Shown piece after piece: positions 8,947 through 16,512 of a stretch of DNA of 64,000 nucleotides. Within the stretch, counting starts at the first letter, position 1; each line of letters begins with the position of its first letter. A program made the translations under genes and the position numbers. Origin of the DNA: Paramesorhizobium leguminum (GTDB taxonomy: Bacteria; Pseudomonadota; Alphaproteobacteria; Rhizobiales; Rhizobiaceae). The notes beneath the pieces are model-generated. The model had not been told where the DNA came from. It did not search any database and was given only the letters and a program-made list of their open reading frames with translations. The DNA lies in NCBI RefSeq assembly GCF_003217235.1, contig NZ_QJTF01000002.1, positions 1 to 64,000 of the forward strand. The letters run 5' to 3'.

Positions 8947-9840
8947 CTATTTTTGAAACCGCAGCCTTACAATCATATCGCCATTTTGGTATATATTTTG
9001 ATTATCAATTCTCGAATTGACATAGGATCGATCGCTGTTACCATCAATGGCTACCAATTCCAGCTGAAGCATGTAGTTAAACTGGATGGCATTGCCAATC
9101 CCGGCAAGTACAAAATTTCCTCTGTTATTTTTCCCGTCATAGGTGGTGAAATTAAACATGCCCTTTGGATAATTTTGAGATTCCTCTCCCAGGAAATCGA
9201 TCCCGGAAAGCCTGACGGTTGGGGTGTCCGGCTCGCCGATGGTTTGAAGATTGAATTGCACACTAGCGCCTGGCTGCACGGACACGCCATCCAGCTGCGC
9301 CGAGGAAGTATCGGTCACCATAAGGTAAAAATTTTTCGCTATATCTATTTTCTGTTCACCGAAACTTGGCGTTATATGGCACCCCCCATTATCCTCAACA
9401 GTAATTACGGCATTGTCTATCTTCAAATATGAGAAATTGGGCCCCAGCATTTCAAGACTGCCGCCGAAAATCTGCATATGCGTATTGGAAAAAAAGACCT
9501 CGCGCACAAAAAGCTGTAGATTCTGACTGTCAAGCAGACTTATGTGTGTTGTTACGGTAGTCTCGCCAAGGACTAACTTTCCAGCCGACACCATCGTCAG
9601 CGATGACATTGCATTAGAGAGCATAATACCAGTGCTTTTATGGGGGGGATTCTGTTGCTGTATCAGTTGCTTTCCCCATGCGGTTGTTCCGGCATCCGTT
9701 ACTGTTAACGACAACCCCGCGTCTACGAAACACGAAAAGCCGCCGTTTTTATTGAACGTCGCAGCGGGCCCACTCAGGCTCGTGTCTACCTTAAAGTCTT
9801 GAGTGGCATACGGTTTCCAGATGTACTGTTCTTTTTCCAC
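8947..9840 (-). CDS. Unknown protein, VW-PN array paralogue 2
   Basis: The product has 297 residues and belongs to an unrecognised family. I place the start at the GTG at 9840 because it aligns with the ATG of the next two paralogues and follows CAGGGATTTTAACA in all three; a further-upstream TTG would add 19 residues that look untranslated. Conserved blocks are EQYIWKP, AATFNKNGGF, the WGKQLIQ-QNPP stretch, FSYLKIDNA, CHITPSFGEQKIDI, QLDGVSVQPGA, LSGIDFLG, YDGKNNRG, LAGIGNA, IDGNSD and the C-terminus IYQNGDMIVRLRFQK. There is no signal peptide, transmembrane helix or catalytic motif. Sequence by eye places it between the divergent first gene and the closely related third and fourth. Confidence 0.8.
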   Translation of the reverse strand: MEKEQYIWKPYATQDFKVDTSLSGPAATFNKNGGFSCFVDAGLSLTVTDAGTTAWGKQLIQQQNPPHKSTGIMLSNAMSSLTMVSAGKLVLGETTVTTHISLLDSQNLQLFVREVFFSNTHMQIFGGSLEMLGPNFSYLKIDNAVITVEDNGGCHITPSFGEQKIDIAKNFYLMVTDTSSAQLDGVSVQPGASVQFNLQTIGEPDTPTVRLSGIDFLGEESQNYPKGMFNFTTYDGKNNRGNFVLAGIGNAIQFNYMLQLELVAIDGNSDRSYVNSRIDNQNIYQNGDMIVRLRFQK

Positions 9841-9895
9841 TGTTAAAATCCCTGATTGAAATTTCCAAAAAAATAATAGAGCACTTACATTTAGC

Positions 9896-9924
9896 AATGT
9901 AACGTTGAATATTTAAACGTGCAA
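9896..9924 (-). promoter_or_regulatory. Candidate promoter of array paralogue 2
   Basis: On the minus strand TTGCAC and TACATT are separated by 17 bases (containing ATTCAACG). The same pair recurs at the same place in front of paralogues 3 and 4 (TTGCGT/TACATT), about 55 bases before the start codon. The conservation argues that each array gene has its own promoter. Confidence 0.55.
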
Positions 9925-9930
9925 CACTTA

Positions 9931-10006
9931 TTGCGAGAAATTCAATCCTCCACCACATGGCGGATCGAAGAGGGTTAAAAAATCGTGTCCCACCCACCCG
10001 GCAATG
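9931..10006. repeat. Array spacer repeat with a scrap of the mfnB-folB 3' end (copy 1)
   Basis: This spacer repeats at about 11057-11119, and its right-hand original is at 12233-12290. At 9973-9990 it contains GGTTAAAAAATC followed by a T/C-rich run that matches the last codons and stop of the gene at 12273-13292. The duplication unit therefore began inside that gene's tail. Confidence 0.65.
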
Positions 10007-10044
10007 GCATTTTCCGGCATTTGCTCAGGAAACAAATGCCGGAA
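10007..10044. repeat. Array hairpin, copy 2
   Basis: This is the same inverted repeat as at 8897-8938 (core CCGGCATTTG / CAAATGCCGG), located just downstream of the gene ending at 10057. Here the outer arm is partly lost (GGAACTG instead of GGAAATG), so only the inner stem pairs fully. Confidence 0.75.
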
Positions 10045-10056
10045 CTGAATCAATCA

Positions 10057-10968
10057 CTATTTTTGAAACCGCAAAGTTAAAATCATATTTCCATTTTGGT
10101 ACATATTGGTGGTATTAAGTCTCGAATTGATAAAGGTTGGATCTGTGTTACCATCAATGGATATCAATTGCAGCTGACGCATGGCGGTATATTGGTAGGC
10201 ATTGCCAATCCCGGCAAGTACAAAGGTTCCTCTATTATTTTTCCCGTCATAAGTCTGGAAATTAAGCATGCCCTTTGGATAATTTTTAGCTTCCGGCCCC
10301 AGGAAATCGATACCGGAAAGCCTGATGGTTGGGTAGTCCGGCTCGCCGTTGGCCAGAAGATTAAATAGCACCTTAGCGCCTGGCTGCACCGACACGCCAT
10401 CCAGTTGCGCCGAGGAAATATCCTGCACCTGCATGAGAAAATTAGTAACTATATCTATTTTTTTCTCACCGAAACTTGGCGTTATTTGGCAAGTACTATT
10501 ATCCTGAACATCAATACTGGCATTACCTATATTCAAATATGAGAAATTGTCCCCCAGCATTTCAACATTGCTTTCGGCAATAGCCATTTCCATATTGGAA
10601 AAAAAGACCTCGTGCACAAAAAGCTGCAGATTCGGAACGTTCAAGTTCTTAGAACCCAACACGTTTATTCGTGTTTGCACTGTATCCTCGCCAATGACTA
10701 ACTTTCCAGGCGACACCATCTTCAACGACGCTTGGGGCGTGATCGTGAAATAAGTAGTCTTGGTGGGGGGATTCTGATCCTGTATCAGTTGTTTTCCCCA
10801 TGTGGTTGTTCCATCATCCGTTACCGTTAACGACAATTTAGCTGATGTTCCTACGGTACAATTAAAGCCGCCGTTTTTATTGAACGTCGCAGCGGGCTGA
10901 CTCAGGGCCGTGTCTACCGTAAATTCCTGATTGGCATTAGGATTCCAGACGTATTGATCTTTTTCCAT
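10057..10968 (-). CDS. Unknown protein, VW-PN array paralogue 3
   Basis: This 303-residue protein is very similar to paralogue 4 and belongs to no family I know. The ATG at 10968 (MEKDQYVWNPNANQEF) follows CAGGGATTTTAACA; an in-frame TTG at 11025 is a less likely start. Compared with paralogue 2 it carries a few extra residues in the first third (TVGTSAKLSLTVTDDG and NLNVPNLQLFVHE). The middle has STCQITPSFGEKKIDI and QLDGVSVQPGAKV, and the end has MYQNGNMILTLRFQK. Only two cysteines are present, near residues 35 and 160. No export signal is seen, so a cytoplasmic location, or export by another route, must be assumed. Confidence 0.8.
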   Translation of the reverse strand: MEKDQYVWNPNANQEFTVDTALSQPAATFNKNGGFNCTVGTSAKLSLTVTDDGTTTWGKQLIQDQNPPTKTTYFTITPQASLKMVSPGKLVIGEDTVQTRINVLGSKNLNVPNLQLFVHEVFFSNMEMAIAESNVEMLGDNFSYLNIGNASIDVQDNSTCQITPSFGEKKIDIVTNFLMQVQDISSAQLDGVSVQPGAKVLFNLLANGEPDYPTIRLSGIDFLGPEAKNYPKGMLNFQTYDGKNNRGTFVLAGIGNAYQYTAMRQLQLISIDGNTDPTFINSRLNTTNMYQNGNMILTLRFQK

Positions 10969-11023
10969 TGTTAAAATCCCTGATTGAAATATCCAAAAAT
11001 ATGATGGAGCACTTATATCCGAC

Positions 11024-11052
11024 AATGTAACGTTGAATACTTAAAAACGCAA
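11024..11052 (-). promoter_or_regulatory. Candidate promoter of array paralogue 3
   Basis: TTGCGT and TACATT are spaced by 17 bases on the minus strand, identical in position to the elements before paralogues 2 and 4. The start codon is about 56 bases downstream. Confidence 0.55.
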
Positions 11053-11056
11053 CACT

Positions 11057-11176
11057 TATTGCGAGAAATTCAGTTCTCCACCACATGGCGGATCGAAGAA
11101 GGTTAAAAAATCGTGTCCCACCCGCGCGGCAATAAGGTGGAAGTGTATGGGAACGGCCGAGAAACGCGCGGCAATG
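11057..11176. repeat. Array spacer repeat with mfnB-folB tail scrap and GC-rich block (copy 2)
   Basis: This is the fullest spacer copy. It first carries the segment matching the mfnB-folB 3' end (GGTTAAAAAATC at about 11101-11112), then the GC-rich block also seen at 8839-8896, and then leads into the hairpin at 11177. It joins two duplication units. Confidence 0.65.
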
Positions 11177-11218
11177 GCATTTTCCGGCATTTGTTCAGGA
11201 AACAAATGCCGGAAATGC
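11177..11218. repeat. Array hairpin, copy 3
   Basis: Same inverted repeat as copies 1 and 2, with both the inner stem and the outer GCATTT arm intact. It lies nine bases beyond the stop of the gene at 11227-12138. Confidence 0.8.
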
Positions 11219-11226
11219 ATCAATCA

Positions 11227-12138
11227 CTATTTTTGAAACCGCAATTTTAAAATCATATCTCCATTTTGGTACATATTGGAGGTATCAAGTCTCGAATTGA
11301 TATAGGATGGATCGGTATTACCATCAATGGCTACCAATTGCAGACTACGCAGGGCGCTAAGTTCGAAGGCATTGCCAATCCCGGCAAGTACAAAGGTTCC
11401 TCTGTTATTTTTGCCGTCATAAGTAACGAAATTAAACATGCCCTTTGGATAATTTTGAGATTCCGGCCCCAGGAAATCAATGCCGGAAAGCCTGATAGTC
11501 GGTGTGAACGGCTCGCCGTTAGCCTGAAGATCAAATCGCACCTTAGCGCCTGGCTGCACCGACACGCCATCCAGCTGCGCCGAGGAACTATCCTGCACCT
11601 GCATGAGAAAATAAGTCACTATATCTATTTTTTTCTCACCGAAACTTGGCGTTATTTGGCAAGTACTATTATTCTGAACATTAATACTGGCATTGCCTAT
11701 ATTCAAATATGAGAAATTGTCCCCCCGCATTTCAACATTGCTTTGGGTAATAGCCATTTCCATATTGGAAAAAAAGACCTCATGCACAAAAAGCTGCAGA
11801 TTCGGAACGTTCAAGTTCTTAAAGTCCATCACCAATATTCGTGTTTGTACTGAATCCTCGCCAATGACTAACTTTCCAGGCGACACCATCTTCAGCGAAG
11901 CTTGAGGCGTGATCGATAAAATAGTTGTCTTGGTGGGGGGATTCTGATGCTGTATCAGTTGTTTTCCCCATGTGGTTGTTCCATCATCCGTTACTGTCAA
12001 CGACATTTTAGCTGATGGTCCTACGGTACACTGAAAGCCGGCATTTTTATTGAACGTCGCAGCGGGCTGACTCAGGTCCGTGTCTACCGTAAATTCCTGA
12101 TTGGCATTCGGATTCCAGACGTATTGTGCTTTTTCCAT
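11227..12138 (-). CDS. Unknown protein, VW-PN array paralogue 4
   Basis: This 303-residue protein is the array member nearest to the mfnB-folB fusion gene and probably the founder copy, because its upstream spacer abuts the intact fusion gene. The ATG at 12138 opens MEKAQYVWNPNANQEF. Most positions match paralogue 3; differences cluster in short stretches (for example LVMDFKNLNVP against NVLGSKNLNVP, and FELSALRSLQ against YQYTAMRQLQ), the pattern expected of duplication followed by patchy divergence or gene conversion. The fold again looks all-beta. No function can be assigned. Confidence 0.8.
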   Translation of the reverse strand: MEKAQYVWNPNANQEFTVDTDLSQPAATFNKNAGFQCTVGPSAKMSLTVTDDGTTTWGKQLIQHQNPPTKTTILSITPQASLKMVSPGKLVIGEDSVQTRILVMDFKNLNVPNLQLFVHEVFFSNMEMAITQSNVEMRGDNFSYLNIGNASINVQNNSTCQITPSFGEKKIDIVTYFLMQVQDSSSAQLDGVSVQPGAKVRFDLQANGEPFTPTIRLSGIDFLGPESQNYPKGMFNFVTYDGKNNRGTFVLAGIGNAFELSALRSLQLVAIDGNTDPSYINSRLDTSNMYQNGDMILKLRFQK

Positions 12139-12193
12139 TGTTAAAATCCCTGATTGAAATTTCCAAAAATATGATAGAGCGCTTACATTTGGC

Positions 12194-12222
12194 AATGTAA
12201 CGTTGAATATTTAAATACGCAA
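12194..12222 (-). promoter_or_regulatory. Candidate promoter of array paralogue 4
   Basis: TTGCGT and TACATT have a 17-base spacer on the minus strand, matching the elements before paralogues 2 and 3. It lies only about 50 bases past the stop of the upstream fusion gene. Confidence 0.55.
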
Positions 12223-12272
12223 CACGCATTACGAGAAATTCAATTCTCCACCACTTGGCGGGTCGAAGAAGG

Positions 12273-13292
12273 TTAAAAAATCCTATCCCTCTTCCCTACG
12301 CGCCGCTCGATCTCCACGCCAACCCCACCCGGCCCGAGCTCGAGCTTTTCCACCCGCACCACCACCCGCATCACGCGGGGATGCGCCAGGATAAGCGTCG
12401 CGATCTCCTCGGCCAATGTTTCCGAGAGTTCCACATGCCCGCGCGCGACGATGCCCCTGATCCCATCCATGATCAAATCATAGGAGACGACGTGGCGCAT
12501 CTCCCTTGGTGCATTGGTCACACGCCGCACATCCGCCGTCACGTCGAAGCGCACCTTTTGCGGTTTGCCGTGCTCGAAGCTATAGGCTCCGATATGGACC
12601 GGCAGCACGAAGTCACGCACGAAAATCTTGTCCGTTCCGAGGTCCGCATCCTCGGGCTCGGAGACTTTACGCTTTGGCGCGCGCTTCTGCTTCTCCGGTA
12701 TCAGCGCCCTGATCTTGGCCATTCCCGCCGCATCAAGCCCGCTGAAACCGAGAAAATCAGTATTGTAGACCAAGAGGCGCGGAATATCCGGCGCTTCCAG
12801 ACCGCCCGCCACGCCGGCGATCATTGAATAGCCGTGAGCAGCCTCGATGAACGAGCCTATCCGATCGAGGCTTATATGGTCCAGCAATCGCCCGGCTGAT
12901 ATCGTATCCAGCATGATTCCATGAAACCCGGCGGCGGCGAAAGCCGCGGGCAAATCATCCGGATAGACATGCTCCGCATAGAGCACGCCGATGAGTTTCG
13001 TGCTTGCCGCCAGCCCGGCCAGCGCCTTGACGTCAGCAATCAGCCGTTTCGATGGAAGAAAGCCGCTCCTGATATAATCGACGCCTGCCGCCGCGATTTC
13101 CTCCGCTTGGTCCAGATCACCGCAAAGCGCGCTCACCGTCCGCGCGCCCGCGATGAGCTTGACCGTATCGCGGATCGTTTTGAGCGCCAGGGCGGTTCCC
13201 TCTGCGCTCGTGAGGTCGATGATATCGGCCCCGCCTTTCAGCGCGGTTTCGGCTTCTTGGCGGTCCCGCACACTCGCCAGCATCTTTGTCAT
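12273..13292 (-). CDS. MfnB-like (5-formylfuran-3-yl)methyl phosphate synthase fused to a FolB-like domain
   Basis: The 339-residue protein has two domains. Residues 1-215 match the DUF556/MfnB TIM barrel, which makes the furan precursor of methanofuran/methylofuran from glyceraldehyde 3-phosphate. Residues 225-335 are a dihydroneopterin-aldolase (FolB) domain with the expected Glu (SFEH), Tyr (VVSYD) and Lys (RVEKLE). The MfnB half keeps Asp 26 and Asp 129, but the positions I align with its three catalytic lysines are Thr 28, Arg 75 and Ala 133, so the original chemistry may be lost. The gene lies 58 bases downstream of pqqE on the same strand and is probably part of that operon. Such fusions occur in bacteria with C1 (tetrahydromethanopterin) pathways. 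Confidence 0.85.
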   Translation of the reverse strand: MTKMLASVRDRQEAETALKGGADIIDLTSAEGTALALKTIRDTVKLIAGARTVSALCGDLDQAEEIAAAGVDYIRSGFLPSKRLIADVKALAGLAASTKLIGVLYAEHVYPDDLPAAFAAAGFHGIMLDTISAGRLLDHISLDRIGSFIEAAHGYSMIAGVAGGLEAPDIPRLLVYNTDFLGFSGLDAAGMAKIRALIPEKQKRAPKRKVSEPEDADLGTDKIFVRDFVLPVHIGAYSFEHGKPQKVRFDVTADVRRVTNAPREMRHVVSYDLIMDGIRGIVARGHVELSETLAEEIATLILAHPRVMRVVVRVEKLELGPGGVGVEIERRVGKRDRIF

Positions 13293-13350
13293 GGGTAGCC
13301 CCTTGGCCGGAAATTCCTGAACAACGCAAGAGCATGGCGCCGGGTGATAA

Positions 13351-14466
13351 TCAAGCAGCGGATTCTACGACTTTCCCGATCCGCCGGTATTGGAAATCGG
13401 GAGCATTCCCCGGCATCCTCGCGGCTTCGTCGATCAGCGCACCCATGCGCGCGTGGAGCGGCGATTTGATACAGGCCGGGTCCGTTGCAGCCGCGTCGCC
13501 CGCAATCGCCATCGCCTGACAGCGGCAACCGCCCCAGTCGATCTCCTGCCGCTCGCAACTCCGGCACGGCTCCGCCATCCAGTCCGTTCCCCGGAAGGCG
13601 TTGAATGCGGGAGAATCCCGCCAGATGCGGCCAAGGCTCCAATCGCCGAACCGTTCAAAATTGAGCGATTTGATGGTGCTCGCGGCATGGCAGGGCAACA
13701 CCGTTCCATCCGGCGCCACCATGAAGGCATCGCGCGCCCAGCCGCCCATGCAGGGCTTGGGATAGATCGCGAAATAATCGGGCGTGACGAAATCGATGGT
13801 CATGATGCCGCGCAGCCGCTCCTGCGCCTCCTCGACGATCTGCACCTCACGTTCGACAGCGTCCCGGTCCGGCATCAGCGCATCACGGTTGAGGAGCGCC
13901 CAGCCCGCATATTGCACATTGGCGATTTCCAGCCGCTCCGCGCCAAGCGCAAGCGCCATTTCGATGAAGTCAGGCACTTCGTGCATGTTGTGGCGGTGGA
14001 TCGGCGCGTTGATCGTCAAGGGTAAGCCGACTTCGCGGACGCGCCTTGCCGTCTCGATCTTCTTTTCATGAGCGCCCCGATGATTGCCGATTTTCTCCGT
14101 CGTCTCGGGCTTCGCGCCCTGGAAACTGAGCTGCACATGGTCCAGCCCAGCCGCGGCGAATGCTTCGATCCGCCCTTCGGCGATGCCTACCCCGGCAGTG
14201 ATGAGATTGGTGTAGACGCCGCGCCCCGCCAGACAGGCGATAAGCTCGGCCAGATCGCTGCGCAGCGTCGGCTCCCCGCCCGAGAGATGCACCTGCAGGA
14301 TGCCCAGATCGGCCGCCTCCTCGAACAGCGCGATCCAGCCTTGCGTGTCCATTTCCCGATTGGCTTTCAGAAGCTCCACCGGATTGGAGCAATAGGCGCA
14401 TTGCAGCGGACAGCGATGCGTCAGCTCCGCCAGCATGGCGATCGGTGGGAGAATGGCTTCGGTCAT
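13351..14466 (-). CDS. pqqE: PQQ biosynthesis radical SAM protein PqqE
   Basis: PqqE makes the first carbon-carbon bond in PQQ synthesis, joining the Glu and Tyr side chains of PqqA while PqqD presents the peptide. From the ATG at 14466 the radical-SAM motif CPLQCAYC gives Cys 19, 23 and 26. The C-terminal SPASM cysteines are visible in PCRSCERQEIDWGGCRC, near residues 300-320. The start overlaps the pqqD stop (ATGA), so the genes are coupled; a further-upstream GTG would add nine unlikely residues. The length, about 371 residues, is normal. Confidence 0.97.
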   Translation of the reverse strand: MTEAILPPIAMLAELTHRCPLQCAYCSNPVELLKANREMDTQGWIALFEEAADLGILQVHLSGGEPTLRSDLAELIACLAGRGVYTNLITAGVGIAEGRIEAFAAAGLDHVQLSFQGAKPETTEKIGNHRGAHEKKIETARRVREVGLPLTINAPIHRHNMHEVPDFIEMALALGAERLEIANVQYAGWALLNRDALMPDRDAVEREVQIVEEAQERLRGIMTIDFVTPDYFAIYPKPCMGGWARDAFMVAPDGTVLPCHAASTIKSLNFERFGDWSLGRIWRDSPAFNAFRGTDWMAEPCRSCERQEIDWGGCRCQAMAIAGDAAATDPACIKSPLHARMGALIDEAARMPGNAPDFQYRRIGKVVESAA

Positions 14467-14759
14467 AACGTCACCAGCATGTTGTCCGACCATTCCTGCA
14501 GGAACGCCGTCACGTCGTCGGCTATGTCAGCTTCATCAGCGCCATATTGATCGGCAAGCGATGCGATCATTTCTTCGACATTGCGCGTACCGTCGCAGAG
14601 GCGCAGAATATCGAGGCTGACTTCATTGGGCCAGAATATCCGCTCGGGCGACAGCAGCGCCCACGCATCGCGCACCGGATCATATTGCAACCGCGCATGG
14701 TGCTTGAGCTTCGGCCTCGACTGCATCGATATGATAGCACGGGTGCGCGCGGTTTCCAT
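14463..14759 (-). CDS. pqqD: PQQ biosynthesis peptide chaperone PqqD
   Basis: PqqD is a small winged-helix protein that binds the PqqA peptide and delivers it to PqqE. The product has 98 residues, with the typical KLKHHARLQYDPVRDAW and LSPERIFWPNEVSLDIL segments and a C-terminal helix ADDVTAFLQEW. The ATG at 14759 shares its A with the pqqC stop (TGATG), and a GGAGGGG run lies immediately upstream; a GTG one codon earlier is an alternative. It overlaps pqqE by four bases. Confidence 0.95.
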   Translation of the reverse strand: METARTRAIISMQSRPKLKHHARLQYDPVRDAWALLSPERIFWPNEVSLDILRLCDGTRNVEEMIASLADQYGADEADIADDVTAFLQEWSDNMLVTL

Positions 14760-15514
14760 CACCCCTCCCCCGGGTTAAAAGCGCCCGGCGGCACATGGCC
14801 CTTGCCGCCATAGGCATAATCGAGCGCATCGAGCATGGCCCAGAGAACATCGCATTTGAAAACCAGCGCGTCGATCACCGCCTGCTGCTTTTCCGGCGTG
14901 GTCGCATGTTGCATGACATAGGCGAGCGCGAAATCGGCGTCGCGCGAGGCCTGCGTTGGACGCGGCTTGAAATAGGCGAGGATGTCTTCCGAGACATAAT
15001 CATATTTCGCCAGCATGGCCGGCACCCGCTCGCCGATGATGACGGGCGAGAACAGCTCGGTCAGGGATGATGCCACCGCCTCGAGCAGGCTACGGTTGGT
15101 GCAGAAGGAGAGATAGGCGCCGACGGCGAACCGCGTTGCGGGAAGCGCCAGCTGTTCGCTTTTCACCATTTCGGCGTCGAGGCCGAGACCCGTCGCCAGC
15201 TTCAGCCAGCGGGCGATGCCGCCGTTCCAGCCGTCGTCGCCGTCATGATCCTCTATCCGCTTGCGCCACTGCGCACGAAACGCCGGGTCTTCGGCCTGGC
15301 TCAGGATCATCGCATCCTTGCGTGGAATGACCGACTGGTAGCAATAGCGATTGAGCGCCCAGGCCTGCATCTGCGTTTTGGTCAGCGCGCCGCTCACCAT
15401 CCGATGGTGGAACGGATGAAGATTGTGATAACGCGCCGCGCCGACATCCCGCAGTACCTCTTCCAGTTGCCAAGGCGTCAGCCCATCCCTTGCGGCGCTG
15501 GAAAACTCTTTCAA
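14759..15514 (-). CDS. pqqC: Pyrroloquinoline-quinone synthase PqqC
   Basis: PqqC is the oxygen-dependent, cofactor-free oxidase that catalyses the last ring-closing step of PQQ formation. The 251-residue protein has the family signatures RYHNLHPFHHRM (residues 28-39) and NRYCYQSVIPRKDA, and a C-terminal WAMLDALDYAYGG. No ATG or GTG fits the N-terminus. A TTG at 15514 overlaps the pqqB stop (TTGA) and is the best start, while the first internal Met (residue 39) would cut into the catalytic domain. Translation probably depends on coupling to pqqB. Confidence 0.96.
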   Translation of the reverse strand: MKEFSSAARDGLTPWQLEEVLRDVGAARYHNLHPFHHRMVSGALTKTQMQAWALNRYCYQSVIPRKDAMILSQAEDPAFRAQWRKRIEDHDGDDGWNGGIARWLKLATGLGLDAEMVKSEQLALPATRFAVGAYLSFCTNRSLLEAVASSLTELFSPVIIGERVPAMLAKYDYVSEDILAYFKPRPTQASRDADFALAYVMQHATTPEKQQAVIDALVFKCDVLWAMLDALDYAYGGKGHVPPGAFNPGEG

Positions 15515-16443
15515 AGCCGGATCTCCATTCCGTCATAACCCACTTCCCATCCCGCCGCGCTGACTGCGGCATGTTCAGCGGAATTTTCGTCCAGGATGGG
15601 ATTGGTATTGTTTATATGCACATAAATGCGCCGCCCGATGGGCGCGTCCGCAAGAAGCTGCATCGAGCCCCCTTCGCCTGCGATATGCAGATGCCCCATG
15701 CGGGCTCCCGTCTTGGCGCCGACGCCGGCCCGGATCATCTCGTCGTCATGATAGACCGTTCCGTCGAACAACAGGCAGGCGGCATTCGCAATCCGCTGCT
15801 TCAAAGGCTCATCGATACGGGCGCAGCCGGGAATGTAGAGTGCCGTCCCGGCGGCGCTCTCCGTCCCGATCCTCACCCCGATCGTGTCGCCTTCCTCGGT
15901 GCCGAAACCATCCCTCGCCGCATCTTCCAGAAACAGCGCCACCTTCCCCGGAACGGCGAAGGTCTCTACCCTGATCCCGGTGGGGCTCCCCCCCGCATCC
16001 AGGATATCGGTCCCCTCACCCAAGGGGAGCCTGCGGCGCGCTACAATCGAACGGTCGAGCACGTTGAAGATGGAATTGGCGTCGAGCACCTCAAGCACCC
16101 GGTCCGTCGCGTAGATCGCGAACGGCTCCCGTTCGCGCAAACTCAAGAGACCGGCGATGTGATCGACATCGGCATTGGTGAGCACCACCGCCCGGATCGG
16201 CGTACCGCGCAGCGGGCCGTCCGTTCGCGGCTGCAGTTCCGGCGTGCCGGCGATCTGCTGGCGGATATCGGGGGATGCGTTGAACAGCACCCAATCTGTT
16301 CCATTGGCGCTTGCGGCGAGGCTGGATTGCGTTCGCGACTGAAAGCCTGGCTGCCCTTCCCTCACCACCCGGCTGAAACGGTAATTGCAATTCCACTGGG
16401 GAAATCCGCCGCCCGCCGCTGAGCCGATGATCTTCAGATGCAT
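15511..16443 (-). CDS. pqqB: PQQ biosynthesis protein PqqB
   Basis: PqqB is a metallo-beta-lactamase-fold iron enzyme that hydroxylates the Glu-Tyr intermediate in PQQ synthesis. The start ATG at 16443 gives MHLKIIGSAAGGGFPQWNC, the standard N-terminus, preceded by GGGGGCGGGA. The metal-site segment TNADVDHIAGL is visible at about 95-105. The protein has about 310 residues. It overlaps pqqC by four bases. A hairpin separates it from pqqA. Confidence 0.96.
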   Translation of the reverse strand: MHLKIIGSAAGGGFPQWNCNYRFSRVVREGQPGFQSRTQSSLAASANGTDWVLFNASPDIRQQIAGTPELQPRTDGPLRGTPIRAVVLTNADVDHIAGLLSLREREPFAIYATDRVLEVLDANSIFNVLDRSIVARRRLPLGEGTDILDAGGSPTGIRVETFAVPGKVALFLEDAARDGFGTEEGDTIGVRIGTESAAGTALYIPGCARIDEPLKQRIANAACLLFDGTVYHDDEMIRAGVGAKTGARMGHLHIAGEGGSMQLLADAPIGRRIYVHINNTNPILDENSAEHAAVSAAGWEVGYDGMEIRL

Positions 16444-16475
16444 TCCCGCCCCCATTGCCTTCCAAGGCAATTGCG

Positions 16476-16504
16476 CCGCCCCACGCAATATTCGCGCGGG
16501 GCGG
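16476..16504 (-). terminator. Hairpin between pqqA and pqqB (attenuator-like)
   Basis: CCGCCCC pairs with GGGGCGG around a 15-base middle that can extend the stem (GCGC/GCGT). No T-run follows, so it probably causes partial termination or protects the pqqA message, giving much more PqqA peptide than enzymes. Similar hairpins are known after pqqA in other bacteria. Confidence 0.55.
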
Positions 16505-16512
16505 AACGATGC

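Noticed and set aside
9541-9802. Small plus-strand frames inside the paralogue array, such as the 86-codon one here
   Set aside because: They lie antisense to conserved array genes and recur only because the genes are duplicated. None has a ribosome binding site.
7660-12195. Prophage or integrated element
   Set aside because: No integrase, terminase, portal or transposase gene and no flanking att-like repeats are seen. The array looks like a tandem gene expansion, not a phage.
8839-12290. CRISPR array
   Set aside because: The direct repeats are spaced by about 1.1 kb and separated by coding genes, with no short regular spacers and no cas genes.
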